A program made the position numbers and the translations under genes. Shown one piece after another: positions 39,101 to 54,100 of a stretch of 64,000 bases of DNA (its first letter is position 1; every line of letters starts with the position of its first letter). A model generated the notes under the pieces. The model had not been told where the DNA came from. It saw only the letters and a program-made list of their open reading frames with translations, and did not search any database. Location of the stretch: assembly GCF_015706575.1 (NCBI RefSeq), contig NW_024037055.1:9648262-9712261 (forward strand), read 5' to 3'. Source of the DNA: Patiria miniata (taxonomy: Eukaryota; Echinodermata; Asteroidea; Valvatida; Asterinidae).

Positions 39101-42100
39101 TTTACAGTAATTATATAACAGTATATTAATTAGAAAATCAACAGTTGAATGGAGAAATTTGCATGGGCGACACCTTTTTCCCAGTCAGGATCCCGAGAAA
39201 ACCCTAAGTAATTTGAATGGGAAACAAGTCATGCTTTCAAACCACGGTACTGGCTTTACAGTAATCAATGAGACAGAATGCTAAATTTTTATCCTGTATC
39301 ACGTTTCCTACTCACTCTTCCGGGGACACAAACTTGGAGACATTTTGGTGACCTCCCATTGGATGATTCTTGTAGAATAGTGAAGCCTCGTATCTGACAT
39401 GCTCGTCCTCATCTTCATCCAGGGCTGACTTGAGAAGAATCCCAGCTGCCTACATGCGACGAACAAAATAAAGCTTGTCATTTATAGGCATATGCGACTG
39501 GAAGGGGCAAAAACCATGTTCTTACTTTAATCAAAACTACCTTTAACTGTTCGTGTTTACTGTTTAGTTGAAAACTTTTTACTTTTTTGGCATTTTTTCT
39601 TGCAAGATCTTTACTAAAAGCATTGGAACAGTTTTCGTTCTGGAAAAAATATTTACTTAATTAACAACTTTGAAAGTAATTGCATCGATTTAGAGACCGG
39701 TGACCAGTCTACCCACAGAGCGGATTGTGTACAGGCAAAAACAACCTTAAGTAAAGATTTTATGATGAGGGTTACGACGCCCCAAAAATAGGAGAACGAG
39801 GACGAATTTTCTGAAAAGTGCAGACAGCATTATGTTAGTAATTATCTGATAAGTTACGCCCAGTCTGTAACTTGGGAATAATAGTTATTACAATTTACCA
39901 ATATTTTCTGAGAAATAAATAAGCTTTGAGGTACCAAGTTGTGATGGTAGTCTCTCATGGAGTGCAAGCCAGCCCTTTTCAGCAGTGGATGAGTAGCGCT
40001 GTTGTTGGTATAGCTCTGGATGTGAGGGAAGGAGCGATGGAGCCCAGCATTGCCCAGGGATTCAATCAAAGCCACCGTGTCGTGGTGAAAATCATCTCTT
40101 TCATCCTCGGTCAGAGATGTCAAGGTCTTTTCATAGGACCAGGGATCTGAACATTGCCAAAAATAAACAACTTTTTAATGACTAAGATATAAGCCACTTT
40201 AAATCAATGAGAACGTTTACTTGACCTGTCTAAAACTGTTGGCTAACCCTCAGTTATTCCTGAGTGGAAAAAGATGATTGCTTCTGATCATGAATATCAG
40301 TCATGAGTCATGTGTAATGTAATATATAGCAGAATACTAGAAATAGCCATAACTTAAATGGTAAAAATGTTGACAGCAACATTGGCAACTTAGTGAAGTG
40401 GCCTTCTCCTTTCAACTCTATTTAAAAAAGATGTTTCTCCCTTACCATGTACGCCGAGTTTGTTCTCAATCTTGATGACAAGGGACTCTGCTTGAGCTCT
40501 GTATCCAGCCTTCCATCGGTGACCAGCGAGGGCACCGAGTACCAGCACAGCAACCCGCTGTATCTCTGGGTCCTTTAAAGATTCTGTTACAAAGCAATTT
40601 TCACTCTAATGTTTATTCAAAGAGTACCAAGGGACCTCAAAATTCTAGGAAATTTAATAATCAACTACCGGCCTATTGTACAAATGCTCTTTGGTTTATG
40701 TGAATTCCAAAGCTTTACAGTTTTCTCTTCATGAAGCATTGCAGGCACCACTTTTTTCCGATGGTGAGGACTTTTCTGATATAAGATCTCAAAATGGCAA
40801 AAAAAAATCAATAGTAGGCCCTGCCATACACTCTCACAGTTTAGAGCGATTTAATTCTGACATTTTGCAAAAATACAAAATGGCTTGGAAAATCGGTCAC
40901 CTTTTTAAAGAAAAATCATAAAACTCACCGTGGAATTTTCGTGATTGGAAGACGATATCTTCTACAGTCTCAAGGTAATGCTGGGGGGAAATGAAATCGG
41001 TGAAAAACTGCATGGTTTATAATTTCGTACGTCACAATTATACAGTTGGTTCAAGGGAACAAGTTGAAATCTTATGTACTACCTGTGAAATGGTATGTAT
41101 GAAGCCAGCAGAGGCAATGAGTAGTCTCTCTACCAGCTCCTTGTTTGGTTTCGGCGACAAGAGGATGGCATCGGTGAGGAGTGACTGAGAAGTATCAGTG
41201 TGCATCGCGGCAACCGCATCCAACATGTTCAGCCTGTCCTGCTTGTCACGAACCCGTCTGGGAATAAACGATTTCAACGTGTGCACACCGTATGAGGCTA
41301 TTTGTGCATGTAACATTATTCGGGTGACAGTTTAGCTTTTCGAAAGAGCAGGCACGCCTAGGCCTATAAAACAGTTTTTGTCGATTGTTCGAACCCGTGA
41401 ATGATTGCATCTAAAGCAATATGTTTAAATAAGCACACGCGAAGTATCTTCTTGTTTTTTTGTATGGTTGAAGTTCATGGGATTTGAATACAAAAGTCCC
41501 ACTGCCAAGTGATAAACATACTGCATACCTGGACAACGGTGGCTTGTACATTGGAACCACTATCTCTGCCAGTTTCCGACCATCAGGCACGAAGTGCAAG
41601 GTGTGAACTAGATCCTGGAAACAGTGGCTTTGTTCATTGGATTCTGTGTGTTTAAAATTAATCGGTGCAAATGTTATGCTAGCTCAGAGCGGTTTTTATC
41701 ATTAAACCTCCTCATTTTGTATTCTAATGGGGATCCGCTTTTATTCCCCGGTCTTCTCCCCTAATTAACAAGAGGACATTGCCTCCACTTTGACCTATAA
41801 TTAAAAGATTTTTTTTTAAAGATTTTGGACAAACTCTGAACACACAGAATTCTAAATTCTAAATCACTGACAGAGATCCCAAAACAAATCGTTCCCATGT
41901 GACATATCAACCTGTTCAATATCACGCGACAATACATCTTTAGTATATTGTGAGACCTTCTTTCTCTCATCATGTTACCTGTTTTGTGCCAATATATTGT
42001 TATTTTAATGTCCTGCAGTAAATATTTTCATGTTACAAATATTTAAAATTTATGACAATATTTGCCGTAAAGTTGAACTATAGTTGACAACTGAATGGAC

Positions 42101-45100
42101 TATAACGATCTCTTCACCTTTCCGTGGAGCTTTCCTCATGCACGTCAGGTTGCCTGAAATCTGTTCCTTCAAGTACGTCACATCGAAGTTCACATGTCTA
42201 GGCTGAGGCTATAAGAACCGTATTCGATACGTGGATTGTGAACAGTAAAAGTAGTGATATAATACTGGTTCCGGATGTTTCGGCTTCAATATTCAGGTAA
42301 TAACACCTTCACAGCACGTGTTTGTCACAAGCACATTCAAACATTTCATTTATTCTTTCCCCAGTGGAGCTCAATATCCAAAGCAGTAACATTGTTTTCA
42401 ATGCTGCGAAGGAGGTGCTGTTAGTATCACTTTATTTAGATGCACAATAAGCACTCCATTTCGTTCTGCATCCGTGGTACACATCCACACATCCACACAT
42501 TCTCCATGTGGGAATGTAAATTTTGACTTAATAATGGTAATTACATCATAAAGGGATAAAACACATACGTTCAACTCCGAAGAGGGATTTTTATACATGT
42601 ATTGTACATTCTGAATGTACTACATAATAACCTTATTCTTTCTCTGTTAATTGTACTTTGCTTAATAGAAAAATCGTACGAGATGACAAATTTAGAGAAA
42701 TGTCAGACTTTGGCACGTACATTTCTAGATGTACGCATATCGCAAAGCTACACCTGACCTCGGAATATGTTTATTTTCTTAGTATACCTGTTTTAGGTGT
42801 ATTGAGTCTGTAACTATATCCTCATCAGCAGGTGGCCCAGTGGGTGATGCATAGTATGCCTCCCGTACAAAGGTCAGCTGCCCTTCAGAGATTGTCTGCA
42901 TCTCAGGAAACTCTAACAAATAATAATAACAATAAACCAGTGAAAACCCTTTGTTTTGATTTGTTGGAATTAAAGCCTCAACATTCAACATTTTAACAAG
43001 TTAAATGGGAGAACCACAAATCTTTTTTTTCTAAATGGCGAAATTAAAGGGAAATAAAATGGAGCGGTATATGATTCCTTGGAGTTCTCTCTTGACATAT
43101 ATTTTCCGTTAATGTTTAAATTTCCGCGTCTGAAGTTGGTTTTCTTAAAAATTGCAGTTTTCAATGTTAAGGTTCACGAATACTAACTTTAAAATTAAGT
43201 ATGTAGCATTAATATGCCAGGTTTCGTCGTACAATGTTGAATTGGGATTGATCTATCTCACCAACTAAACCAACTTGTACATGATGCTTAACCGAAAATA
43301 AGGAAAATCTAGATGAACATTTACCAACATCATCTTTTGTTTGTTCACGTCCTCCATGCTGGTGGTGAAATCTGGAATGAGACATAATGAATGCCATTAA
43401 GTCTTTGACGATACAGAATTGTTATCCGCTCGATATTCATCAATGGACTTCACCCGTTTGTGCACATTTATTTTATTGTAAAAGTCTGATTAGTGACCTG
43501 TTAAAAATTATTCGGTCATGTTTAATACACTCCAGAAAAAAAAAAACACCAAAGATCCGATTTAACCGGACGTAATATTGATGTTAACTAATCAGATTCA
43601 CGAAACTGGTCACATGGTTGTCATCATGTGCCTAGTCATCATGTGTCTGATCACCATGTGACAATTTTTTTACGGAATCGGGCATGTGTGCGGCTAACGC
43701 TGTTGATAACCGCAACGGCAAAAAAAAAGGACCGGTGATCTGTAAAATCGTAAAATTGGAAGGTGTGCGCCGCAAGCGCCACCCACTGCACTTTATACAC
43801 TTTTTCCTGATAATATCAGCAAAAATGTATATTATACTCTAGCTGCTTTGCACTAAAGTGGCAGCATTGATCAGTATACTCCCGAGTGAGCTGAAATTGT
43901 CTTTGTTTTATTCGACCCTAGAGCAGGGTGATAATTTAGCCTTTAAGCACCAGTACTGATGGATACGTACTCACATTTAAAAAAAAATATTATCTTAGCT
44001 GGCAGTCAGCCAACATTCATAGCGAATGTAAGAAAACAAAACGGCGAAAGGATGCTTAATTTAGTTTAGGGGACCATGTGACGCCCGGGCCTTGAAATGC
44101 CCAAAACACCCCGATTATGATGGGGGTAATAAAAATGCATTAAAAAACCAAAACCAAAACCAAAAAAAAAACAGAACAGAAGTAAACCAACAGTCACTTC
44201 GGTGTTTCGTAGCCGAACTCTTTGCTCATATGGAGATATCGGATGGCATGTTAGTGCACACTGTTTTAATCAGCTGTCGATTTGTTTCATTTATTGAATA
44301 ACAGGAATAACAGGACACACAATGAGAGAATACGCAACATTGGAATATGCTATACAGTCGAATCACATATTTGAACATTTCTAATTTTCTAATTTCTAAT
44401 TTTGTTTTAATAATATCAATGGGGGCTTCATTTGGTGTATGGTATTTAATTATTCGCTTGACTGTCAGCAATAATGCATATAATTTGACGAAAACGCTGC
44501 ATTCCCAAAATGGTGATAATTAATCTTCGTGTGTCACATTGTTAGACGTATTCTCAAAAGTAATTTTCCATTTTGTGAATTGTACTTGTTGACAATTAGT
44601 CATGGCTTTATATTTGAATGCGAACAGTTGAAGAACATACTTTATTCACGATCAAAGGGCTCCGGTGCACACTTTAAAAAGGAAGAATGTTATCATATTT
44701 GTATGAAACCACTCATATGGTCGAAATTATCGGTGCAGACTGCCTTTCGATCGACAGTGTAAATAAATTCAAACACTGAAAATAGGTCAGGATCTCGTGT
44801 AAATGATAAATACAGTGTAGCCTATACGAGTATGAGTGTTGACCGATACCAATGTCGGCAAACCATAAAATGTTTACGCAAATTACGAGGTTTTCAGCTC
44901 CGGCTCCACAATTGTTTTGAAACAATTATCTACAAGGAAACTGACCGAGTTTTCGAGCATTTCTGTAGCAAAGTTAACACTATTATGATACTTATTGCTG
45001 TTTGTCCCGCGATCTGTCCCCAAGTTTTGATTTCTTAAGGACTAAAAAGCCTCTGTCTAACTCATCCCATTATACTCAATTCCAATCAAGATGTACCCAA

Positions 45101-48100
45101 GTTATAGTCTTATAGACCTACACGGCAAAAGTCTATGATAAGCGAGCAGATTCGGCAATTAAGTATGCAAAACAAAACTGCGTCTTGGCCTCGAGATTTT
45201 GATCAGCGAGCGCCTTGTGTTGGGTTTTCCGTGGTATGGTTGCATTACAAAAACTTGTTGACCAATCAAAAGCTTAATCCACATGTCTCGTCAAAATGAA
45301 GTCAACATTTCTAAAGTCGACTCCAATTGCCTGGCGGGCAGGGTCGCACACAATTTGCATTGATCAGATATGCCAGACGTTGTAGAGGGCTCCGATATAG
45401 ACAACGGGTTAAATAGTCACAATTATTTATAATTGGGTACCCAGAAACTTCGAAATTGATAACAATATAATTCAGAGCGGTACTTATGTTAAAATGAATA
45501 CAATCCTTTAGGAAAAAACAACTATTATTTAATATTACAGCCAGGTGTTTGTTCGCCTAAGATTCTGCTTCTTTGAAAATATTGGATGGTATGTTGGTGT
45601 GCTCTGTTTCAATCAGCGATCTTTACTGTTTGATGTATATGTATCTGACCGTCTCTCCTGAAGACGGTCTGAGCATACTGACCGCAACGTCGAGTTTATA
45701 CCTCTGGTTCTCTTCAGAACCATTCTCTTAGTTGAGAAATTATTCGCACATGGTGCTTCCGCAAACCTTTCGTTATTTATATGTTTTTGTACTGGGAATA
45801 AAAGGGCACAAAATGAGAAACGATTTCTCTCTTTTTTCTCGCTTACTTTTTATTTGTATTCATGTTTTGAGCGATAATTAATGTTGCAGTAGATTTCCAA
45901 CATAGCTTTGTTGTGCTCAAAATGTTTTCTGTTTCCGCACTCAACCGCTATTTTCTCTTTTGTTGTTGCATGTACACTACTAAAGGCCCGTTTTAACTTA
46001 AATTAAAACAGCACTGTAGTTACTCCAAATACCATGCGCATTCATAAAATGTTAGCCCCAACTTTCAATTGAAATGAGCTAGGCAGGGCGTTTAAAAGAG
46101 CGCCGAGCCATTCCCATTGGGAACGACGATAGGGCAACAACCCTGTCGCCCTAAAAGATGGTGCCGTGCCTTGCCCACGCTTTGCCCGGGATGACAGTTT
46201 TGCCGATTTTTAGGCTACATCTGACATATCTATTTGAAAAAAAACGAACATTTTAGCAGATTGCTAGCAGAATCATGTAAAATCGGTGATCTAGTAAAAC
46301 AAAAATATAAAAATATGGGTCGAAAACAAGCTCCAATCAATTCAAACAAACCCTTGAAGAGCGCTAATATGATAGGTAGGCCAGTGCAGTCTAATCGTTG
46401 ATGTTCCTGGACGACTACACAGAAGAGTACTATAGAACACGTTAGTCAGGCTCGACGCCATTTTTTTATGATTTGTTTCATAGGAAAACACCTGCATGTG
46501 AGGATATGTGTTTATGATAAGTTTCGCGTTATTCTGTGTGGTTCAACAGATTTGTGTAAAATCTAGCAGAATTTTGAAATGCATCTGGCAGAATTTTGCG
46601 ATTTTCGTCAGGTCACCCTGGCCGTGCCATCGCCGTGCCAAATTAGAAAAAGTCAAAATATTTGAGTTCGGCACGGCAGTAGCACGGCGTCCAGAAGTAC
46701 CCAAAAGGTAAACAAAAACATGCAGGTGATCTGATAATGACTAATCACCATTGGGCCGGTTGAAGCACCTCGTAATAATAGGGCACGTGTACAAAGTACC
46801 AATCTATTTTGGGTCCTGATTAAAACCAACTCTCTTCTATGGGATGTTGTCAGAGCTGACAAGATAAATGGGTTATGCAGTAAACCAGTTACAGTTGGTT
46901 TACCCTGATGAATAAAGACACATATACGTGATTAGAGACATTTTTTTCAGTCGATCCAACACTTGTGGTGTAGTGGTGCTGAATCATCTGGAATATATTT
47001 TCAGAAAATCATATTTATAAAAAGGAGAAACGTGAACTCCTACCCTGGTGCCGATTCTCTTGGGGCATCAAAGTGATCCAGTATCTTGACCATTAACGGG
47101 AGCTTCATGGCAGGATGATAGTGGATTTCCTATGATGAACAATAGGTAATCTAGGTAATTACACTTATAGAAGGCTCCCTCTGGGCTCATTTAATATCAA
47201 TCAGTACACTCTAAAAAGCCCCGGGTTAAATGAACTCGGAATCCGGGTTATATCATGCCTGATACTTTCGGGGTAAAATCTGACACTTTCTGGGTCGAAA
47301 TGACACTTTTTCTGACCCACTTTCCTGGTCATTCTGACCAGAAACTTTGGCAAAAGAGTAAATGTGACCCCAAAAAGTGTCAGGTTTGACACAGGCACGG
47401 TTGAAACCAATTATTCAAATCTGTCCCGGAACTTTATATGTAATGCATTGTACTGTATATGATTCACGTATCGTCCAATAAGCCAGCCAAGCTAAAAAGT
47501 TACTTGTATTGAATTTCCGACAAAGACCCTTCATGCTACCTACTTATTCTTTAACTTTATATTTCAATTTAGGTGTTGAAGACGTAATGGGTTGTTTACA
47601 ACAAATCGACACAATATACAAATGTTTACTCTTCCAAGAGGGATTTCGTTTTATTCCCTGTTTACATTATACACATCAGTCTTGAGAGATTATTCGGCAT
47701 AGGAGTGTCGGGACGCTCAGCGCTTTTTAAGAAAACAAAAACAACAAAACACATAAGTATAGCCGTACCTTTTGGTGTTTGGTTTTCCCGTACGGTATTG
47801 GGTGAGTACGTCTAGTCTTGGTAAAGACAATAATGCCATCATTGCCCGGTGCCATCTGAGCCGTGTAGGACGACTCGTGGTGACCCTCGTGACCCGTCTC
47901 ATTGCAGTCGTAGCTCCAGCCACTTTCCTTTATCTGTTTGAATGGACGATGTAAGCAAATCGCTTTATCAACATCCATTTTGAAGAAAAAACCTTTAGTC
48001 GGGTTATCAGACCAGCATATTTTGTGGCATAATAGTTCCTGAATATAAAAACGTGTTCTTTCATTTTACACATTTCAAATCGGAACTGTTTCTGGTTTGA

Positions 48101-51100
48101 ACAGCCCTCCCCCCCCCCCCCCGATAGAAGGTTCACAGCTCCAGCCCCCCCCCCCCTCCCCACCCCACCCCCTTTGATTTTACGGAGGCTGGGTGTCCGC
48201 TGGAAAAAAAACACCAGTGTACCTTTATGCATTGATGTCGAGTGCCCTTTTCTCGTCACGGCAGCGGGCAAACAAAACCCTGGTTACGCGCCTGCGCGGT
48301 GGGCCTGGGTATCCCCCCCCCCTATCCCCCAGTGTTCTGGATATAACTTTGAGACATACGCGTTAATTAGACATTTTGCATCTGATTTCCTAACTATTTC
48401 ACTCTCAGTCCTTTCTTGCAAGATAATACCTAAAATCCTAAAAATTAAAAGTTAAGAAAAGCTCCAACATTCATGCTACCGAATGTTCCGGGTCAGCGTA
48501 CCTTGTCTTGTGGAGGATGTTGCAAGTTACTGGCTAGCAGACTGACCAGACCTTTCTTGGCCCCTATTACGTGATCGTCTTCATCACGTGGGTAGTATAC
48601 TTGACCAATCGCTCCGTTTTCACTGATATCAAAGGAAAACCTATGCACCAAAAGAAACACAAATAAAACACAAATAAGACAATTTTTACTAGTTCACCTT
48701 ATTTTACTGGATGCATTATTAGTATTACCAAGGCAAAGCGACCTTTGACATTGATTAAGTTGATAAAAAGTCAGATTCAAAGCGTTATTTTTTAAATTCT
48801 CTCTACTTTGAGTGTAAAGTCATTTCAGTTGCGCGTTGCGCGTTCTCAATGGTGATCTTATTCTCATGTGGACTCTGGTAATGCGTGTAGGTAGTTTTCG
48901 ATTCTGTGTATCGTATACTTTTCCGATTAGTCCTTATTTTATTTGCATAATTAAACTTGAATGTAAACATTTTTGAAGCACCTTGTTTATTCACGGTGCA
49001 CACTTCAAAAAGGAACAATGTTATCTTATTTGTATGAAACCACTCAATAGGTCGAAATTTTCCGTTTAGACTTCCTTCTGATTGACGAAGTAAATGCACT
49101 CAAACAGTAAAAACAGGTCAAAGTCTCGTCTAAATGATACAGTCCAGGGTATACGAGTATAAGTGTTGACAAATATCCATGTCGGCAAAACCATCAAAAC
49201 GTTCACGCGAATTACGAGGCGTACAGTTTCGGCTTCGCAATTGTTTAGAAACAATTAGGTACAAGGAAACTGACCACGTTTTCGAGCATTTCTGTAGCAA
49301 ATTTAACACTATTATGATACTTATTGCTGTCTGGAGATTGTCCGTGTCATATATCCCGATAAGAACAGAAAAGTTAACACCGCTTTTTAGACGGCCTTCA
49401 AACTCCTCAATATTGTTGGGAAAAATGCGAAACGATTACAAGCGACTGCCACGGGGATGTTTATGTTCAATATTGCATTGTTCACTGACACAAGACTGAC
49501 ACAAGAACGAACCAAAATACGGTTTGACACCTTAGCAAACTGTTTACATGAAAAACGTGATATGAAAATGTGTGGTTAATGCATTTCTTGAGCCTGGTTT
49601 TTACAGAATATTGGATTGAAAGTACCCTTTTCGTAAAATTACACGTGTATGAAGTAGTTAAATTTGATGGGTAGCTGAGCAAAGGGGAGGACCCTGGCTT
49701 CAAGGGCAGATTCCGTATGCTTTCAGATGGCGAACCTAATCTGGAACTTTAAAAATGTGCAGTTTTCCGATTGAAAGGAAACAATGTGATTTCTTGGTAG
49801 ACAAAGCGTGGGCATTTCACATAATTAACACAAATTTGCAGCGAAAAAAAAGGATTTTTTTAAATATTTTTTCACACCATTAAGTGCAGCTTAAAACGAA
49901 TTAAAACTGTTGGGATCGGAAAAATAATATGTTTTGTGATATATAAATTTTTACTATACAGGGTGTTTCAATAAAAAGGAAACCCAAATTTTAAGAACCA
50001 GTATGGACAGACTAAATGTTTACTGGCTATAAAACTGGTATCATCTGAAAGCGTAATCTCTATGCTTTTCAATGATACCTTGTTTACATTTCCAGGGTCA
50101 TGCATCACTGAGCGCCACGTCGTGAGATTTTGATGCAAAATTGCAGTTGGTTCACTTTCATGTCAAACACAATAGGCATGGGTGTGCATGATAATAAGTA
50201 CTCAAAAAGAAGACAAGAGTGCATAAAAAGAAACCAAAAAACAAGTCGGGTTGGTTTTAAATTTGGATGTTATTGTTTGTCATGAATTTCTCGTTTTGAC
50301 CAAGCTACGTTCAAAACAATGTGCCATTTTCCCGAGGATTAACATTCAAGCCATTTCACAGACATTTCCGTAACAATAGGCACACCGCGCACAGTGTTTG
50401 TTTGTTTTTGTGAAAGTGAACCAACTGCATTTTTGCATCCAGTTGTCAAGACAATGTTGCTCAGTGATGCATGACTCAGAAAACCTAAACACGGTATAAT
50501 TGAAAAGCATGGAGATTGCGCTTTTAAATAATACCAGTTTTATAGCCAGTAAACATATTTTCTGTCCATACTCATTCTTTGAAGTTGGATTTCCTTTTTT
50601 GAAACACCCTGTAAATTACAGAGCGGCCTATGACGGGACTTACTTTACAATAATAGCAGGATATTCTCAAAAGCAAATGATATAAAGAACTGAATAGTAG
50701 CAGGTACACAAGAATTGTTGGGGGAAAAAATGACGAAGGGTGAATGTGTCAGAGAAAAGTGAAATGGCTGGAAAGATAATGAGAAAGGAGGGACAACAGC
50801 GCAGGGAACGAGAAAGGTAATAAATGAGGTTGGACAGCATGAAAGGCATAAACAGCCTTGTTCCAGTTGTTCTTTCTCGGATAACTCTTTTGAAGTACAA
50901 CTACTACAGTCCTTTGTTTCCAAAGTGGTAAAATTTCCTTTTAAAGATCACCCCCCCCCCCAAATGTATTAATAATAACTCACCACTCGCTAAAATCTCG
51001 CTCCTCGCTCAATAGCACTGAAAAGTATTAAATAAGGTAGCTTTTAAAAGACCATCAACTATTGCCCGCTAAACGTCACCATTGCCTTCTATTGCGTCAT

Positions 51101-54100
51101 ATAATACCATTTGAAAATTACTTATAACAAGTAATGTCAGTGTTTCTCAATATATTAAAATAGTGCTCTATATATTTTTTTATTAAGCGGTATTCAATCT
51201 GTGAATAGGGCCCCATAATGTTGACACATAGGTGCATTGTAAATAAAACTTATTGTGAAGTGTTATTTGCCGTCATTCATATGAAATCGACTCATTCTAT
51301 TTCACCCAGTGTTTCACCAACACTGGGTAAAATACCACTCGCCAACATGTTTTATTGTAGTGCAGCACAACAAAGTACGTGTTTGCACAAAAGATCCCCT
51401 CCTGGTTCAAACAAATACTGTTAACTTCTGGTTGCTGTTAGTTCATTTTTGCAATTTTAAATTGGAGAACAATATAGTCATTTTTAATACCTTGTTCTTC
51501 CTGGCTGGTAACAGACGCTGAGTGAACACGGAGATAAATCTCCTGCAGCTCGCTGCTCTTATTCAAACTTTTCACCAATATGAAGCCAATCTTATTGTAG
51601 CGAAAAGACAATTGAATGCAGTTCGCATCAGAATGTTATTAATCAGAGTGACATTAATCTTTGTCAACGTACGGAGCAAAAAGTGTGCTAAATGACGGTT
51701 CAGCGTGCAAATGGTCTATAAGCAACAAAGATTGTGAAAATCAGAGATTTCTGAATTCTTTTAATTTTCAAAACGTTTTTTTTTTCCAAGTAAAGGGGGC
51801 TAGATGTGGTGAATGGAATTTAATTACTCCCTTGTCATTCTCAAGCAGCATTCTCAATGGTGATCTTATTCTCATGTGGACTCTGGTAATGCGTGTAGGT
51901 AGTTTTCGATTCTGTGTATCGTTTACTTTTCCGATTAGTCCTTATTTTTTTTGCATAATTAAACTTGAATGTAAACATTTTTGAAGCACCTTGTTTATTC
52001 ACGGTGAACACTTCAAAAAGGAACAATGTTATCTTATTTGTATGAAACCACTCAATAGATCGAAATTTTCCGTTCAGACTTCCTTATGATCAACGATGTA
52101 AATGCACTCAAACAGTAAAAACAGGTCAAAGTCTCGTCTATACAGTCCAGGGTATACGAGTATAAGTGTTGACCGATATCAATGTCGGCAAAACCATCAA
52201 AACGTTCACGCGAATTACGAAGCGTACAGTTTCGGCTTCGCAATTGTTTAGAAACAATTATGTACAAGGAAACTGACTGCGTTTTCGAGCATTTCTGTAG
52301 CAAAGTTAACACTATTATGATACTTATGCTGTTTGTAACGCGATCTGTCCCCAAGTTTCGATTTCTTAAGGACTAAAAAGCTCCTGTTTAATTCATCTTA
52401 TGATGCTCAATTTTAATCAAGATGGCGTAAGGAGTGCCTGAATCAACAGATTTCCACTACTTTTCTTTCTGTTTTTCCTTTTGTCTGATCTTTATCGACT
52501 GCTTAGGAATTTTTACAATTTGTGGGGAATCGACTCAATGTTTATATGTTATAATGTCGAAATAAATTATTGCCAAAAAAAACCCCTTAACAATGCGAAA
52601 AAGTCTGGTTTCAATTCGTCTGGAGATTGTCCGTGTCATATATCCCGATAAGAAAAAATAGAAATACCGCTTTTTAGACGGCCTTCAAACTCTCTCAATA
52701 GTGTTGGGGAAAAAATGCAAAACGATTACAAGAGATTGCCACGGGGATGGTCATGTTCAATAGTGCATTGTCCACTGACACAAGACTGACACAAGAACGA
52801 ACCAAAATACAGTTTGCCACCTTAGCGGCCTCTATACATGAAAAACCTGATATGAAAATTTGAGACTAATGCATTCCTTGAGCCTGGTTTTTACAGAATA
52901 TTGGATGGAAGTACCCTTTTCGTAAAATTACACGTGTATAAAGTAGTTAAATTTGATGGGTAACTGAGCAAAGGGGAGGACCCTGGTGTCAAGGGCAGAT
53001 TCCGTATGCTTTCAGATGGCCCACCTAATCTAAACCTAGTGGGGTTTTTGTGTGAAAGTGAACCAACTGCATTTTTGCATCCAGTTTTCAAGACAATGTT
53101 GCTCAGTGATGCATGAATCAGAAAACCTAAACACGATGTAATTGAAAAGCATGGAGATTACGCTTTCAGAAAATACCGGTTTCATAGCCAGTAAACATAT
53201 CGTCTGTCCCTACTCATTCTTTGAAGTTGGATTTCCTTTTTTGAAACACCCTGTATATTACAGTGCGGCCTATAACGGGACTTACTTTACAATGCTAGCA
53301 GGATTTTCTCAAAAGCAAATGATATAAGGAACTGAATAGTAGCAGATACACAAGAATTGTTGGGGGAAAAAAAGACGACAAAGGGTGAATATGTCAGAGA
53401 AAAGTGAAATGGCTGGAAAGATAATGAGAAAGGAGGGACAACAGCGCAGGGAACGAGAAAGGTAATGAATGAGGTTGGACAGCATGAAAGGCATAAATAG
53501 CATTGTTCCAGTTGTTCTTTCTCGGATACCTCTTTTGAAGCACAACTACTACAGTCCTTTGTTTCCAAACCGGTAAAATATACATATAAAGATCAAACCC
53601 CTCCCCCCAAAAAATGTATTAATAATAACTCACCACTCGCTAAAATCTCGCTCCTCGCTCAATAGCACTGAAAAGCATTAAATAAGGTAGCTTTTCAAAG
53701 ACCATCAACTATTGCCCGCTAAACGTCACCATTGCCTTCTATTGCGTCATATAATACCATTTGAAAATTACTTATAACAAGTATTGTCAGTGTTTCTCAA
53801 TATATTAAAACAGTGCTCTATATATTTTTTGATTAAAGCGGTATTCAATTTATAAATAGGACCCCATAATGTTGACACATAAGTGAATTGTAAATACAGC
53901 TTATTGTAAAGTGTTATTTGCCGTCATTCATATGAAATCGGCTCATTCTATTTCACCCAGTGTTCACCAACACTGGGTAAAATACCACTCGCCAACATGT
54001 TTTATTGTAGTGAAGCACAACAAAGTACGTGTTTGCACAAAAGATCCCCTCCTGGTTCAAACAAATACTGTTAACTTCTGGTTGCTGTTAGTTCATTTTT

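Noticed and set aside
48641..48800. Possible LLTP exon just upstream of the 48502 exon
   Set aside because: No reading frame with acceptor, donor and phase consistent with the neighbours.
50645..53585. Minus-strand frames of 77-93 residues in both array units
   Set aside because: Duplicated non-coding sequence; low-complexity Ser/Phe/Leu readings without splice context.
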